Shown piece after piece: positions 17,173 to 25,523 of a stretch of DNA of 64,000 nucleotides. Source of the DNA: Gemmatimonadota bacterium. GTDB lineage: Bacteria > Latescibacterota > UBA2968 > UBA8231. Made by a program: the position numbers and the translations under genes. The first letter of the stretch is position 1. Each line of letters begins with the position of its first letter. Where the stretch lies: the NCBI GenBank assembly GCA_018660835.1, contig JABJJN010000089.1:248001-312000 (forward strand), given 5' to 3'. The notes under the pieces are model-generated. The model worked only from the letters and a program-made list of their open reading frames with translations. It was not told the DNA's origin and made no database searches.

Positions 17173-19014
17173 CTAGGTTACGATGAAACGGCCGCGCATC
17201 TCAAGATGGAGTGCGTGGCAGAACCAGGGGCAATAGAACCAGTATACACCGACCTTGTCGGCTGTGAAGGTCGCCGAAACAGTTTCATTCGGCGCGACAC
17301 CGAAGTTGATGTCGTGATGAGACAGACAGAAGCCGTGCGACAAGTCCTCGACCTGGTCAAGATTTGTCTGCACGATCGTCACCTCATCGCCCTTCTTCAC
17401 CCTGATCTCATTGAGTCCGTACGTCGGAGCAACACTGGTCATGAAGACGGTGACCTTGTTGCCCTCACGAATGACCTCGTTCGCCACCTCCAACTCGACA
17501 CCGTGTTTGGCGGCGAGTTTGCGTTCGAAATCAAACTTCGGATCACTGCGGTCCCAACGCTTCTTCGGCTTGAATGGCTCCAGCGATGCGATGACGGCGT
17601 CATGCGGTTCCGAATGCGTCGCCGAATCGTGGACGATCCGCATTTTTTCACCAGAGATGTCGATCAACTGCTCATTCTCCGGATGCATGGGACCCACATT
17701 CAGAAAGCGGTCCTTGGAGAACTTGTTCAACGAGATTAACCATTTGCCATCTGCACGATTGGTCTCGCTATTCGACGCGTTGATGTGCCCGATCTGGTAA
17801 TGGATATCGAGCTTGTCCAGGATCGGATTGTTGCCGGCAACGGCCTCGGCGATGCTCCACTTCACCACGGCGGAATCGAGGAACAGCGACGTATACGCAT
17901 TGCCACGTCCATCGAAAGCCGTGTGCAGTGGCCCCAAACCGACTTCAGGTTCGGCAACGACACAGTCGCGCGGCTCAATGGTGCCGGCGAAGGCAGCATC
18001 GAGTTTTTCTATATCTACGACCGAACAGGTGGGAGACAACTTGCCTGAGCAGATCGCATATCGACCGGTAGGATCGACATTGACACCGTGCGGACTGTTC
18101 GGGATCGGGATGTAAAGGACATATGGGTTGGTTCCAGCGCGACCATCGACAACAGGCACATCCGAGTCACCAATCGTGAAGGTCTTACCCGCAGCGACGG
18201 CCTTCTCGATGGCGGCCAGGTTGAATACGGCAAGCCAGTCACGATCGTTGCCCATCATGTCGGGCAGGGTCATGCCTTTTTCGCTGTTGTAGCAGGTTCC
18301 CATCGAATACTTGCCAGCGTAATCGGTGGCGCACAGATCGAGGTTGCCATTGACGGCAACCTGCCACTTCACCGTCATCTTCTTCGCATCAACACATGTA
18401 TGCAGCGCTACGTAGCCTTCGGCATCGTCGGCGGTGAGGCCATTGTTGTCGATAGGTGAGGCAAACTCGGCGTTGCAGTACACATTCAGCAGGTCGTGCC
18501 GCGATGGGAAAATGCCGTGTGTACCCTGGGAGTTGGGAATCTCAACAATGGCATCTGTCTCCATATAGTCGAGACGGATGCGAGCCAGACGGGCCTGCGC
18601 CTTGTCGTTGACGAAGCCATACTGGCCGTCGTAGAAGCCGTCCTTGTAGGAGAGGTGGAAATGGTGCGTATCTCCCGTCTTCCGACCCTGGAGTAGTCCC
18701 TTGGTGTAGTTGGTGACACCGTGACCGAAAGTACAGTCGAAGTTGAACACGGGTACTCGCTTCAACACGCGCATCGACGGCAAACCCAGAATACGCACTT
18801 CACCGCTCTGGCCACCTGACCAGAAGCCGTAGTAGTCATCGAGTTCACCCGGCGGTACATGCGGGGTCATCTCCCCGCCCTCGGCCAGGGCCGGTGTCGC
18901 GGCACCAACCATCCCCGTCGCCGTTAGAGCAAGGCCACCGAGTCCACCTATCTTCAGCATGTCTCTACGGGACAGTCCCTCTTGTCGCTCCTGCTCCATC
19001 TCTTGCCCTTCCAT
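17173..19014 (-). CDS. nosZ: Nitrous oxide reductase NosZ (Tat-exported, clade I-like)
   Basis: 613 residues. A twin-arginine signal (SRRDMLKIGG, Arg16-Arg17) is followed by a hydrophobic stretch ending ALA. The N-terminal seven-bladed propeller contains the CuZ His clusters, for example HHFHLSY. The C-terminal cupredoxin domain has the CuA set: an upstream His in SHGFCLSHHD, then Cys595, Trp597, Cys599, His603 and Met606 in CPWFCHALHLEM. It reduces N2O to N2 in the periplasm. Start ATG 19014 has an AGGAGG site 6-7 nt upstream. Tat signal plus nosR mark the clade I type. Confidence 0.96.
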   Translation of the reverse strand: MEGQEMEQERQEGLSRRDMLKIGGLGGLALTATGMVGAATPALAEGGEMTPHVPPGELDDYYGFWSGGQSGEVRILGLPSMRVLKRVPVFNFDCTFGHGVTNYTKGLLQGRKTGDTHHFHLSYKDGFYDGQYGFVNDKAQARLARIRLDYMETDAIVEIPNSQGTHGIFPSRHDLLNVYCNAEFASPIDNNGLTADDAEGYVALHTCVDAKKMTVKWQVAVNGNLDLCATDYAGKYSMGTCYNSEKGMTLPDMMGNDRDWLAVFNLAAIEKAVAAGKTFTIGDSDVPVVDGRAGTNPYVLYIPIPNSPHGVNVDPTGRYAICSGKLSPTCSVVDIEKLDAAFAGTIEPRDCVVAEPEVGLGPLHTAFDGRGNAYTSLFLDSAVVKWSIAEAVAGNNPILDKLDIHYQIGHINASNSETNRADGKWLISLNKFSKDRFLNVGPMHPENEQLIDISGEKMRIVHDSATHSEPHDAVIASLEPFKPKKRWDRSDPKFDFERKLAAKHGVELEVANEVIREGNKVTVFMTSVAPTYGLNEIRVKKGDEVTIVQTNLDQVEDLSHGFCLSHHDINFGVAPNETVSATFTADKVGVYWFYCPWFCHALHLEMRGRFIVT

Positions 19015-19043
19015 ACTTCCCCTCCTGCAACTGATGTGGATAT

Positions 19044-19063
19044 GAGTTCGAGAAGCCGAACTC
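19044..19063. promoter_or_regulatory. Inverted repeat in the nosZ-cytochrome divergent region
   Basis: GAGTTCG (19044-19050) and CGAACTC (19057-19063) are a perfect 7-bp inverted repeat with a 6-nt spacer, 30-50 nt upstream of nosZ. It could be a regulator half-site pair or a leader hairpin. It does not match the FNR/NNR consensus TTGAT-N4-ATCAA, and no such consensus is seen elsewhere in this gap. Confidence 0.4.
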
Positions 19064-19096
19064 TTGCATAAACGGACATAATACTCTTTTGTCTTA

Positions 19097-19125
19097 ATAT
19101 CATGCGATTCTCACTTTAGGGTCAA
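19097..19125 (-). promoter_or_regulatory. nosZ: Possible nosZ promoter
   Basis: On the minus strand TTGACC (19125-19120) is followed after 17 nt by TGATAT (19102-19097). The -35 fits well and the -10 only moderately. The downstream leader would include the inverted repeat at 19044-19063. The only other structure noticed here is ATTCTT-N11-AAGAAT at 19140-19162. Confidence 0.3.
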
Positions 19126-19199
19126 TACCCTCGGCGAGAATTCTTTACCTTCTGCCAAGAATACTTTCAACCAACCAACCACAAAAAACGAGGTGAGCC

Positions 19200-20012
19200 G
19201 TGTCCCTTGTCAGCAACACTGTTCCCATTGCCTTCTTTGGCCTCGCCAGTCTGGGGTTTGTTTCCGGCGTCCACGAATTCTCCAAAAGCCAGACGACGAC
19301 CCAGTTGGAGCAGATCGAAGAGACGCGCGCCGCCCACACAACACAACTGAATCAGGAATACGAGGATTTTCTCACGCAGTGGCGCGTGCAAAAACAAGAG
19401 GCGCGCAAGGCAGAGGCCGCCCAGGCCCGCGCCGAGATGATCGCCTCCTTACCTGGGAATCCAAAAAAGGGTCGCATGACCTATATGACCTGCCTTGGCT
19501 GCCACGGGTTGAAAGCGGAAGGCAGTCGCGGCTTCAAGGCGCCGCGTCTGGCAGGTCAGGCCCCATGGTATCTGAAGAGACAGCTGGAGAAATTCAGGGA
19601 TGGAGTACGTGGCGCACACCCATCAGATCCACAGGGAGCGCAGATGGCTCCCATGGCCCGCATGCTGCGAGGCACAGCCGTGGATGACGTCGTTGCTTTC
19701 ATCGCCACAATCGATCCGGGCAAGCCTGCTGATACCGGCGCAGGGGACGCCAGTTCGGGAGATGAGCTGTTCGCCATCTGCGCAACCTGCCACGGTCCCG
19801 CTGCCCAGGGTCTGGAGGCACAGAAGGGGCCACGCCTCTCGCACCAGCACGCGTGGTATTTGGCGGGTCAGCTGAAGAAGTTCCAGGGAGGTGTACGAGG
19901 CGCGCACGCCGCTGACCTGGAAGGTCAGCAGATGGCGGCCATCGCTCAGACACTCTCAGATGAACAGGCGATTGCCAATCTGATCGCCTTCATTCAGTCG
20001 TTGGACCAGTAG
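19200..20012 (+). CDS. Membrane-anchored diheme cytochrome c, probable electron donor to NosZ
   Basis: 270 residues. One N-terminal uncleaved membrane helix (about 7-22) is followed by a charged coiled-coil stalk (about 30-82) and two cytochrome c553/c4-like domains. The first heme motif CLGCH is at 98-102, the second is CATCH in the later domain. Each domain has the GAPRLAGQ/GPRLSHQ, WYL...QLKKF and MAPMARML/MAAIAQTL elements, so they arose by duplication. The Met residues supply the axial ligand. The GTG start at 19200 has a GAGGTGA site. It diverges from nosZ, which suggests electron delivery to NosZ; this is inferred from position. Confidence 0.85.
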   Translation: MSLVSNTVPIAFFGLASLGFVSGVHEFSKSQTTTQLEQIEETRAAHTTQLNQEYEDFLTQWRVQKQEARKAEAAQARAEMIASLPGNPKKGRMTYMTCLGCHGLKAEGSRGFKAPRLAGQAPWYLKRQLEKFRDGVRGAHPSDPQGAQMAPMARMLRGTAVDDVVAFIATIDPGKPADTGAGDASSGDELFAICATCHGPAAQGLEAQKGPRLSHQHAWYLAGQLKKFQGGVRGAHAADLEGQQMAAIAQTLSDEQAIANLIAFIQSLDQ

Positions 20013-20033
20013 GGTCACAGCAGCAATACACGA

Positions 20034-20072
20034 ACACGAGATCGGCGCGCACCCCTGTCGCCGATCTCGTGT
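20034..20072. terminator. Bidirectional terminator-type hairpin
   Basis: ACACGAGATCGGCG (20034-20047) pairs perfectly with CGCCGATCTCGTGT (20059-20072) around an 11-nt loop. It lies between the convergent cytochrome c and Gfo/Idh genes. There is no long T-run on either side, but position and 14-bp stem make a transcription barrier likely. Confidence 0.65.
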
Positions 20073-20102
20073 CGCGTTCTGTGACGACCAGTCTGGCGCA
20101 GG

Positions 20103-21113
20103 CTACAGTCTGATGGTGCGTTGCGACTTGCCTGATTTGAGCACAGAGAGACCCACCTCGAGAGCGGCAATACCGTCGGCCGCTGTCGCCAGAGGTTGCT
20201 CATTCTTCTCGAAATGAGCGACCACGTGTTTGGCCTGATCGAGGAACATGTCACTCCGCTTGTAGGTGAAGACTCGCTGTTTACCACCCGCCCCTTTAAA
20301 GGTGAAGGCGCCGTGCGTCTTGGCGCTGAAGCCTTTGGGTGCCTTATCGGCCGTCATACCGAATTGCAGCGTGCCCTTCGGCCCTATCAGATCGTTAAGC
20401 GATGCCGCCGGCGCACCCTTTGCCATCCCCCACGACCAGATGAGTGTGTGCTGATCGCCTGAGGCGAAATTCAGGATCGCCGAAGCGGTGTCGGCACCGA
20501 CACTGGTCGAGTCAAATTGGCAGGATGAGGCCTGCACCGAAGCCACAGGGCCCAACATCTGCAAGGCGAAATCGTAGTTGTGTATCGCCCCATCGAGCAG
20601 TGGTCCGCCCCCTTTGTTCTCATCGCGGAACCACTGATTCGGCGGTTTGCCCCCGGCTGCGAAGCGCCAGATCACGGGCGAGCCCAGAGTACCGGACTGT
20701 ACGATCTGTTTCATCTTGCCCCATTCGGGGCAGAAGCGGCGCACAAATCCCATGGTGAATCGGACACCCGCCTTGTCAACCTCCGCCGCCATTCGTTGGG
20801 CGTCGCCGGGCTTCATGGCCATGGGCTTTTCGCAGAAGATGTGCTTGCCTGCCTTGGCCGCCGCGATCACCGCCGGCGCGTGCAGAAAGGTGGGCGTGCA
20901 GACCCAGATGGCGTCCAGATCGGCACGGCGCAGCATGCGTCGATAGTCCGTGTAGGTGGAAGCACCTGGTTCGCCGAATTCTGCAGCAAAGGACTCGGCC
21001 GACTCGGCGAAGGTATCGGCGCAGGCGATGATACGCGCCCCGCGCACATTGGCCAGACGACTGGCATGATGGCGGGCAATTCCACCGCAAGCGATAAATC
21101 CGATGTTCAACAT
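20103..21113 (-). CDS. Gfo/Idh/MocA family oxidoreductase
   Basis: 336 residues. The N-terminal Rossmann domain starts NIGFIACGGIARHHA, and the DAIWVCTPTFLHAPAV and HIFCEKPMAM segments (catalytic Lys of the EKP motif) follow. The C-terminal alpha/beta domain covers the second half (GGGPLLDGAIHNYDFALQMLGP carries the conserved His). These enzymes use NAD(P) to oxidise or reduce sugars and related polyols; substrate cannot be told here. It is a single-gene unit flanked by a terminator hairpin and a divergent gap. Confidence 0.85.
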   Translation of the reverse strand: MLNIGFIACGGIARHHASRLANVRGARIIACADTFAESAESFAAEFGEPGASTYTDYRRMLRRADLDAIWVCTPTFLHAPAVIAAAKAGKHIFCEKPMAMKPGDAQRMAAEVDKAGVRFTMGFVRRFCPEWGKMKQIVQSGTLGSPVIWRFAAGGKPPNQWFRDENKGGGPLLDGAIHNYDFALQMLGPVASVQASSCQFDSTSVGADTASAILNFASGDQHTLIWSWGMAKGAPAASLNDLIGPKGTLQFGMTADKAPKGFSAKTHGAFTFKGAGGKQRVFTYKRSDMFLDQAKHVVAHFEKNEQPLATAADGIAALEVGLSVLKSGKSQRTIRL

Positions 21114-21263
21114 GAGCGGCTCCAGTAAGAGTCAGGTGGGACGGAAGTCCCGGATGATCATCAGGTAGTTTCGCTACATTAGCAGCTGCGCGCCATCTGG
21201 GGATGCTGGCGACTATCTACCTATTTCGCCCGTAAGCCATCCATCTCAAACAGACGATAGACC

Positions 21264-22145
21264 TTGATCGCGATCTCATCCGCCGAATGGGCTGCCCTGA
21301 TCTGTGCCTTTATCTGGGCCTTCAACGGTCTGGTGTTGCGTACCCAGTCAGAGCTGGTATCGCCCGCGGCAATGAACACGATTCGCTGCGGCTTGGCAGG
21401 GCTGGTCATGTGGATTGCCCTGCCCTTCGATTCGGCGTCCCTGTCCAGCCTACTGGACGTGTCAGCCCAGGAGTGGGGGATGCTCTTCGCCTCCTTCAGC
21501 GTCGGCATCGCTCTCGGGGACACACTCTATCTGGTCGCCATCAAAGAGATCGGCATCTCGCGCACAATGGCCCTCACGGGTACGTTCCCTCTGACCACGC
21601 TCTTCTGGCAGACGGTCTTGTTGGACTATCCCTTCGAACCATCACTGGCGCTTGGCGGTGGTCTGGTGGTTCTGGGTGTCGTGTGCCTCTCCCGGGGTAG
21701 TGCAGAGACAGACACGACGGTACGCCTGTACTATGGCATCGCTCTGGCTCTGGTCGCCTCCCTCATGTGGGGATTCTCTTCGACCCTGCTCAAGCCGGCG
21801 ACCCTTCACATGAGTTCACTGCAGGCCAATGCCATCCGCATGCCATTGATCGCCCTGCTTGTCTATCTGGTTCGTGTGCTGCCAGGTGGCAATCGACGGA
21901 TGCGCGGTATCAGCTGGCGCAGTTTTCTCATTGTGGGCATGACGGGCATATTGGGTATGGGTGTGGGCGCCAACCTGTTTATCTATGCCATTTCGCAGGC
22001 GAGTCCGGCGAAAGTCGTCACCCTCACCTCCAGTTCTCCGCTGTTTGGCATGATTATGGCCGCCATCTTCCTCAAGGAGCCGATCACGCGGTGGATTGCC
22101 ACAGGGATGTTGCTGTGTCTGGCCGGCGTCTGGGTTGTAATCTAG
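21264..22145 (+). CDS. EamA/DMT-family membrane transporter
   Basis: 293 residues with ten hydrophobic helices arranged as two EamA repeats (about 8-135 and 150-293). Typical segments are ALICAFIWAFNGLVLR at the start and MGVGANLFIYAISQASPAKVVTLTSSSPLFGMIMA in the second repeat. It probably exports or imports small metabolites. The likely start is TTG 21264, because the first ATG in frame would delete the first helix. The 150-nt gap shared with the divergent Gfo/Idh gene shows no clear promoter to my reading. Confidence 0.8.
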   Translation: MIAISSAEWAALICAFIWAFNGLVLRTQSELVSPAAMNTIRCGLAGLVMWIALPFDSASLSSLLDVSAQEWGMLFASFSVGIALGDTLYLVAIKEIGISRTMALTGTFPLTTLFWQTVLLDYPFEPSLALGGGLVVLGVVCLSRGSAETDTTVRLYYGIALALVASLMWGFSSTLLKPATLHMSSLQANAIRMPLIALLVYLVRVLPGGNRRMRGISWRSFLIVGMTGILGMGVGANLFIYAISQASPAKVVTLTSSSPLFGMIMAAIFLKEPITRWIATGMLLCLAGVWVVI

Positions 22146-22254
22146 CAGGTGTGAATTCTGCTCTGCTTGCGGCCTCTGGCCGTTTTGCTGACCTGTTTCT
22201 ACCTTCCCCTCAGAAGCTGTATCCATTCGACATTCAAGAAATTGAGAACGCTCC

Positions 22255-22542
22255 ATGCCTTCCGTACAAGACATACTCGTCCTGTTTCAGACCGCCCCTG
22301 CCCTCGATTCACAGGTCGTTGCCTGGGCACGTTATGAGGCCTCGAAGGGAACGCGGATTCAGGATCTGGTAGAAGAAGCAGACCCCCCATACAACACGGC
22401 GATCGAAGCGATGCGTGATGGCTGGCAGGTGCTGCAGATGTCAGAGCTCAAGCATCGTGTGCCCGAAGATGGCTACGAATTGGGCCCACTCCCCTATCAG
22501 ACCGTGATGTCGAGATTCAACGAATTGCAGGAAGAGGGATAG
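22255..22542 (+). CDS. Small hypothetical protein upstream of a PhyH gene
   Basis: 95 residues, not recognised. The composition is ordinary and soluble, with predicted helices and one conserved-looking core (WARYEASKGTRIQDLVEEA). It ends 7 nt before the phytanoyl-CoA dioxygenase-like gene on the same strand, so they are probably co-transcribed. The coding frame looks genuine from spacing and codon use. Confidence 0.55.
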   Translation: MPSVQDILVLFQTAPALDSQVVAWARYEASKGTRIQDLVEEADPPYNTAIEAMRDGWQVLQMSELKHRVPEDGYELGPLPYQTVMSRFNELQEEG

Positions 22543-22549
22543 ACACGAA

Positions 22550-23362
22550 ATGACCGAACATCTACTGAATTCCAAACAAATGGCACAATTCGTTGCCTCG
22601 GGATACCTGAAGTTCGAGGATATGATTCCCGCAGATCTATGTAAGGCCTGTCGCGATGAAATGCCCACCTTCGGTGGTTACATGGCCGTCGGTTCGCCCT
22701 TCGAAGAAACCTGGCCGAAGAATACACCCCTGGGTGACGCTTTCCGTCTGCCCCAGGTCCAGGGATTGATTCATTCTCTGATTGGACCGGATCCACTCTA
22801 CGATCATCATGCGGCGCATCTGGTGAAGGGCAATCAGATGAAGGGACCCGATGCCCATCAGGATTCCGTCATCGATTTCCGTGAGAACTACTTCGACATC
22901 CAACTGTCTTTCTTCCCCGTGGACACAACGGACGAGATGGGTGGCACCTTCCTTGTGCCAGGAACGCAGTATCGCAACGTGCGTACCGGCGAAATCGGTC
23001 TCTATCAGCACATGCGCGGCAAGATCTGGGCGACCTGTCCTGCCGGCACGATGTATGTGTGGAACACACGTGTCTGGCACGGAGCACGCAGCAACCACAC
23101 AGATGAAGATCGCTACATGTTCAAGCTGCGCCTGAATCCCACCCGACCCCAGATCCGCAACTTCGACACATCCGATCTTGACGATCCGGCGATACCCGGA
23201 ATCCTCAATACGAACCACGGCTGGGAGGGCAACGAACACCGCTACGAGTTGATGCACCGCATGAAGTTGTGGCGCTATCTGTCCGGTCAGCCCGACTACG
23301 ACATCGGCGAGCGTTTCCTGCGACGGATCGAATACAATCCAGGACGAGTGGCTGTCGCTTGA
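22550..23362 (+). CDS. Phytanoyl-CoA dioxygenase (PhyH) family protein
   Basis: 270 residues of the Fe(II)/2-oxoglutarate dioxygenase double-stranded beta-helix. Iron ligands fit the H-x-D in DAHQDSV and the distal His in RVWHGARSN, with a downstream Arg (MFKLRLNP) for the 2-oxoglutarate carboxylate. The substrate is unknown; the family hydroxylates many small molecules. It follows the 95-residue gene and overlaps the SRPBCC gene at its stop, suggesting a three-gene unit. Confidence 0.85.
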   Translation: MTEHLLNSKQMAQFVASGYLKFEDMIPADLCKACRDEMPTFGGYMAVGSPFEETWPKNTPLGDAFRLPQVQGLIHSLIGPDPLYDHHAAHLVKGNQMKGPDAHQDSVIDFRENYFDIQLSFFPVDTTDEMGGTFLVPGTQYRNVRTGEIGLYQHMRGKIWATCPAGTMYVWNTRVWHGARSNHTDEDRYMFKLRLNPTRPQIRNFDTSDLDDPAIPGILNTNHGWEGNEHRYELMHRMKLWRYLSGQPDYDIGERFLRRIEYNPGRVAVA

Positions 23363-23853
23363 GCGGGACGAACTACGATTGGTCGCGTTTCGAAATCACC
23401 TTCTTCTACTATGCGCCGCTGGAGAAGGTGTATCGCGCCTGGGCGACACCGGCAGGGATGGAGAGCTTCTATATCAAGGAGTGCCGGACAGCGGGGCCGA
23501 AGGACGAACTCGTCTCGGCAGGCGAGCAGTATCTATTCCGCTATGTCCAGCCCTTCGAACACGATGGCAGCTTTCTACGCGTAGAAGAGAATAAGTCTCT
23601 CGCCTTCACCTTCGGCTCCATGCAGGTGAACGTGTCTTTTGAAGCGATCGACGCAGGGACAAAAGTCGTGCTGTGTCAGAGTGGTATCGAAGACCAGGTC
23701 ATGAGCCACATGAACTGCCGCAGTTGCTGGCTCTACTTCATGACCAATCTGAAATCGGTCCTCGAGCACGGTCTCGATCTACGCGACCACGATCATCCCG
23801 ATCGCGCTTCATCCATGGAAGTAGGCTACCTGCAGAACGGACCGTCGTCTTAG
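23359..23853 (+). CDS. SRPBCC/AHSA1-like domain protein
   Basis: 164 residues from a TTG at 23359 that overlaps the PhyH stop. The N-terminal FEITFFYYAPLEKVYRAWATPAGMESFYIKE is the typical first strand and helix of AHSA1/START-like folds. A curved-sheet pattern and the C-terminal helix (YFMTNLKSVLEHG) follow. These small proteins bind hydrophobic ligands. Function beyond the fold is unknown. A longer frame beginning at 23269 would overlap the PhyH gene and is not preferred. Confidence 0.7.
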   Translation: MSGTNYDWSRFEITFFYYAPLEKVYRAWATPAGMESFYIKECRTAGPKDELVSAGEQYLFRYVQPFEHDGSFLRVEENKSLAFTFGSMQVNVSFEAIDAGTKVVLCQSGIEDQVMSHMNCRSCWLYFMTNLKSVLEHGLDLRDHDHPDRASSMEVGYLQNGPSS

Positions 23854-24425
23854 CGACGCCCGGCATCAGACCGGCCCTCGGCTGATTTCTTGATTAGGTG
23901 GAGCATGCGACGGCGGGTCAACCCAGAGAAGGGTCCGATAAATCGCCAGTAGCGTCGAAAACTCCGGCGCGCCGTTTCATCGATACAGTGAACACGCGTC
24001 ATCGTGCGAATGCTGCACCGGGCCGGTGTCAGGACCTTGATCTCAAAAGACCAGATCGCCTTGGCGAATCCGGGTGGCTCCAGCGTCGTGAATGATTGAG
24101 GATCAAAGTCGAGCAGGTGTCCTGATGGCCGCCAGAATTGGCCAGCCAAACCCAACACATAGCGATAAGGCGGATCTTCGAGGAGCGTCTTGAAGTGGAG
24201 TTGGTTCAGTCCCTCCAGATTCAGCGCCGTCGTCGGCAAACCCCGCAACCGAAACAGAAATCGTATCGTCCAGGATGCGGCTAGATCCAGGCCACGCGCC
24301 GCCTCGTACACACTCTGCACGGGCGCCTCGATGGTGATATCATGGGCACTCTCGATGTCGTAGTGGGGCAGCAACTCGTCGGCTGTAGAGTGAGCACCTG
24401 TAGCCATTTCGGCACGCCCAAGCAT
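23850..24425 (-). CDS. SRPBCC-like (polyketide cyclase/dehydrase fold) protein
   Basis: 191 residues. IESAHDITIEAPVQSVYEAARGLDLAASW and FLFRLRGLP are typical of a START-like domain, as is the C-terminal RRSFRRYWRFIGPFSGLTRRRML helix. No catalytic residues can be assigned. It converges with the preceding SRPBCC gene (4-nt overlap of ends). Start ATG 24425 lies inside a tandem repeat; ATG 24407 is an alternative. Confidence 0.6.
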   Translation of the reverse strand: MLGRAEMATGAHSTADELLPHYDIESAHDITIEAPVQSVYEAARGLDLAASWTIRFLFRLRGLPTTALNLEGLNQLHFKTLLEDPPYRYVLGLAGQFWRPSGHLLDFDPQSFTTLEPPGFAKAIWSFEIKVLTPARCSIRTMTRVHCIDETARRSFRRYWRFIGPFSGLTRRRMLHLIKKSAEGRSDAGRR

Positions 24426-24464
24426 CAGGCCAGCGCCATCAGGTCGCCGCCATCAGGCCAGCGC
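24423..24464. repeat. Three tandem 14-bp repeats at a gene junction
   Basis: CATCAGGCCAGCGC (24423-24436), CATCAGGTCGCCGC (24437-24450) and CATCAGGCCAGCGC (24451-24464) are consecutive. They span the start codon of the SRPBCC-like gene and the last codons and stop of the UDG gene, so copy-number change would alter both ends. Confidence 0.75.
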
Positions 24465-25031
24465 CGTTGCGACACGCTTTTGCAGAGCCGGTACCAGCTC
24501 CTTTTCGAACCACGGATTGTTCCGCAACCAGCGATTGTTGCGCGGACTCGGATGCGGTAGCGGGACCAGTTCAGGCCAATGACTGCGCCAGTCCTTCACC
24601 AGATCGGTGAGTGTCTGCTTCGAATCGCCGAAGTGGTAGGCCTGCGCGTATTGTCCGAGCACGAGGGTCACATCGATATGGCGCAGTTTCGCCAGCAACT
24701 GCTCACGCCAGGCGGGTTCGCATTCGGGGCGGGGTGGCAGATCACCGGACGTCCCCGTGCCAGGAAAACAGAACCCCATCGGTAGAATTGCGATCTGTTT
24801 AGGATCGTAGAATGTCTCGCGAGGTACCCCGAGCCATTCGCGGAGACGTTTGCCACTCGGGTCGTCGAAGGGTATGCCAGAGGCGTGTACTTTGCTTCCC
24901 GGTGCCTGGCCAGCGATGAGAATCTTCGCTTGTGGGTGTAGCTGTACGACGGGGCGGGGCCCCAGAGGCAGATCGTCTTTGCATATCGTGCAGGCGCGAA
25001 CATCGGCCAGCAGAGAGGTGAAGGAAGCCAT
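24453..25031 (-). CDS. Uracil-DNA glycosylase family protein
   Basis: 192 residues. CTICKDDLPLGPRPVVQ near the N-terminus, ILIAGQAPGSKVHASGIPFDDPSG (the GQAPG motif of the UDG fold), MGFCFPGTG and the C-terminal LPHPSPRNNRW motif identify the COG1573-like family. It should remove uracil or related damaged bases in base-excision repair. Its start shares one base with the thioesterase stop, so the two are coupled. Confidence 0.82.
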   Translation of the reverse strand: MASFTSLLADVRACTICKDDLPLGPRPVVQLHPQAKILIAGQAPGSKVHASGIPFDDPSGKRLREWLGVPRETFYDPKQIAILPMGFCFPGTGTSGDLPPRPECEPAWREQLLAKLRHIDVTLVLGQYAQAYHFGDSKQTLTDLVKDWRSHWPELVPLPHPSPRNNRWLRNNPWFEKELVPALQKRVATALA

Positions 25032-25513
25032 CAGACCTCCGCCTTCTTCATCTCATCCTCGATACCTTTACGTAGTTCCATGCCACGGATGGCATAGCGC
25101 TCGAGTGCTCGGTCCTCATCCGTCTTCGGTTCCCAGGCAGCGACCGGCACAGGTTTGCCATCGTCATCGACAGCAACGAAGACGATGATGCAGTGTGTCG
25201 TTTGCGCCAGGTTGCCACTGCGTGGATCTCCCGCCTGTACATCCACGGCGATGTGCATACTCGTGCGACCCGTGTAGACGAGTTTCGCCCGTACTTCGAC
25301 GACCTCGCCAATCTGAATGGGTCGATAGAAGCGAATACCACCGACATAAACCGTCACACAATACTGGCCACTCCACCCGGCAGCACATGTATAGCCGGCC
25401 TGATCGATCCACTTCATGGCGACGCCACCATGGACCTGGCCACCGAAATTGATATCCGTTGGCTCCGCCAGAAATCTCAGTGTGATCTCGCGTTGTCGAT
25501 CGGTCTCGCTCAA
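25031..25513 (-). CDS. Acyl-CoA thioesterase, hotdog fold (YciA/Acot-like)
   Basis: 160 residues. LSETDRQREITLRFL, then DINFGGQVHGGVAMKWIDQAGYTCA (hotdog helix with the catalytic Asp) and TVYVGGIRFYRPIQIGEVVEVRAKL identify a short-to-medium acyl-CoA hydrolase. A TTG at 25513 with GGAG 7 nt upstream is preferred to ATG 25567. The longer form would run into the upstream nitrilase gene and its N-terminus lacks family similarity. Confidence 0.8.
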   Translation of the reverse strand: MSETDRQREITLRFLAEPTDINFGGQVHGGVAMKWIDQAGYTCAAGWSGQYCVTVYVGGIRFYRPIQIGEVVEVRAKLVYTGRTSMHIAVDVQAGDPRSGNLAQTTHCIIVFVAVDDDGKPVPVAAWEPKTDEDRALERYAIRGMELRKGIEDEMKKAEV

Positions 25514-25523
25514 TGGATGTCTC

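Noticed and set aside
19044..19063. FNR/NNR box upstream of nosZ
   Set aside because: The inverted repeat does not match TTGAT-N4-ATCAA; no acceptable site was found in the gap.
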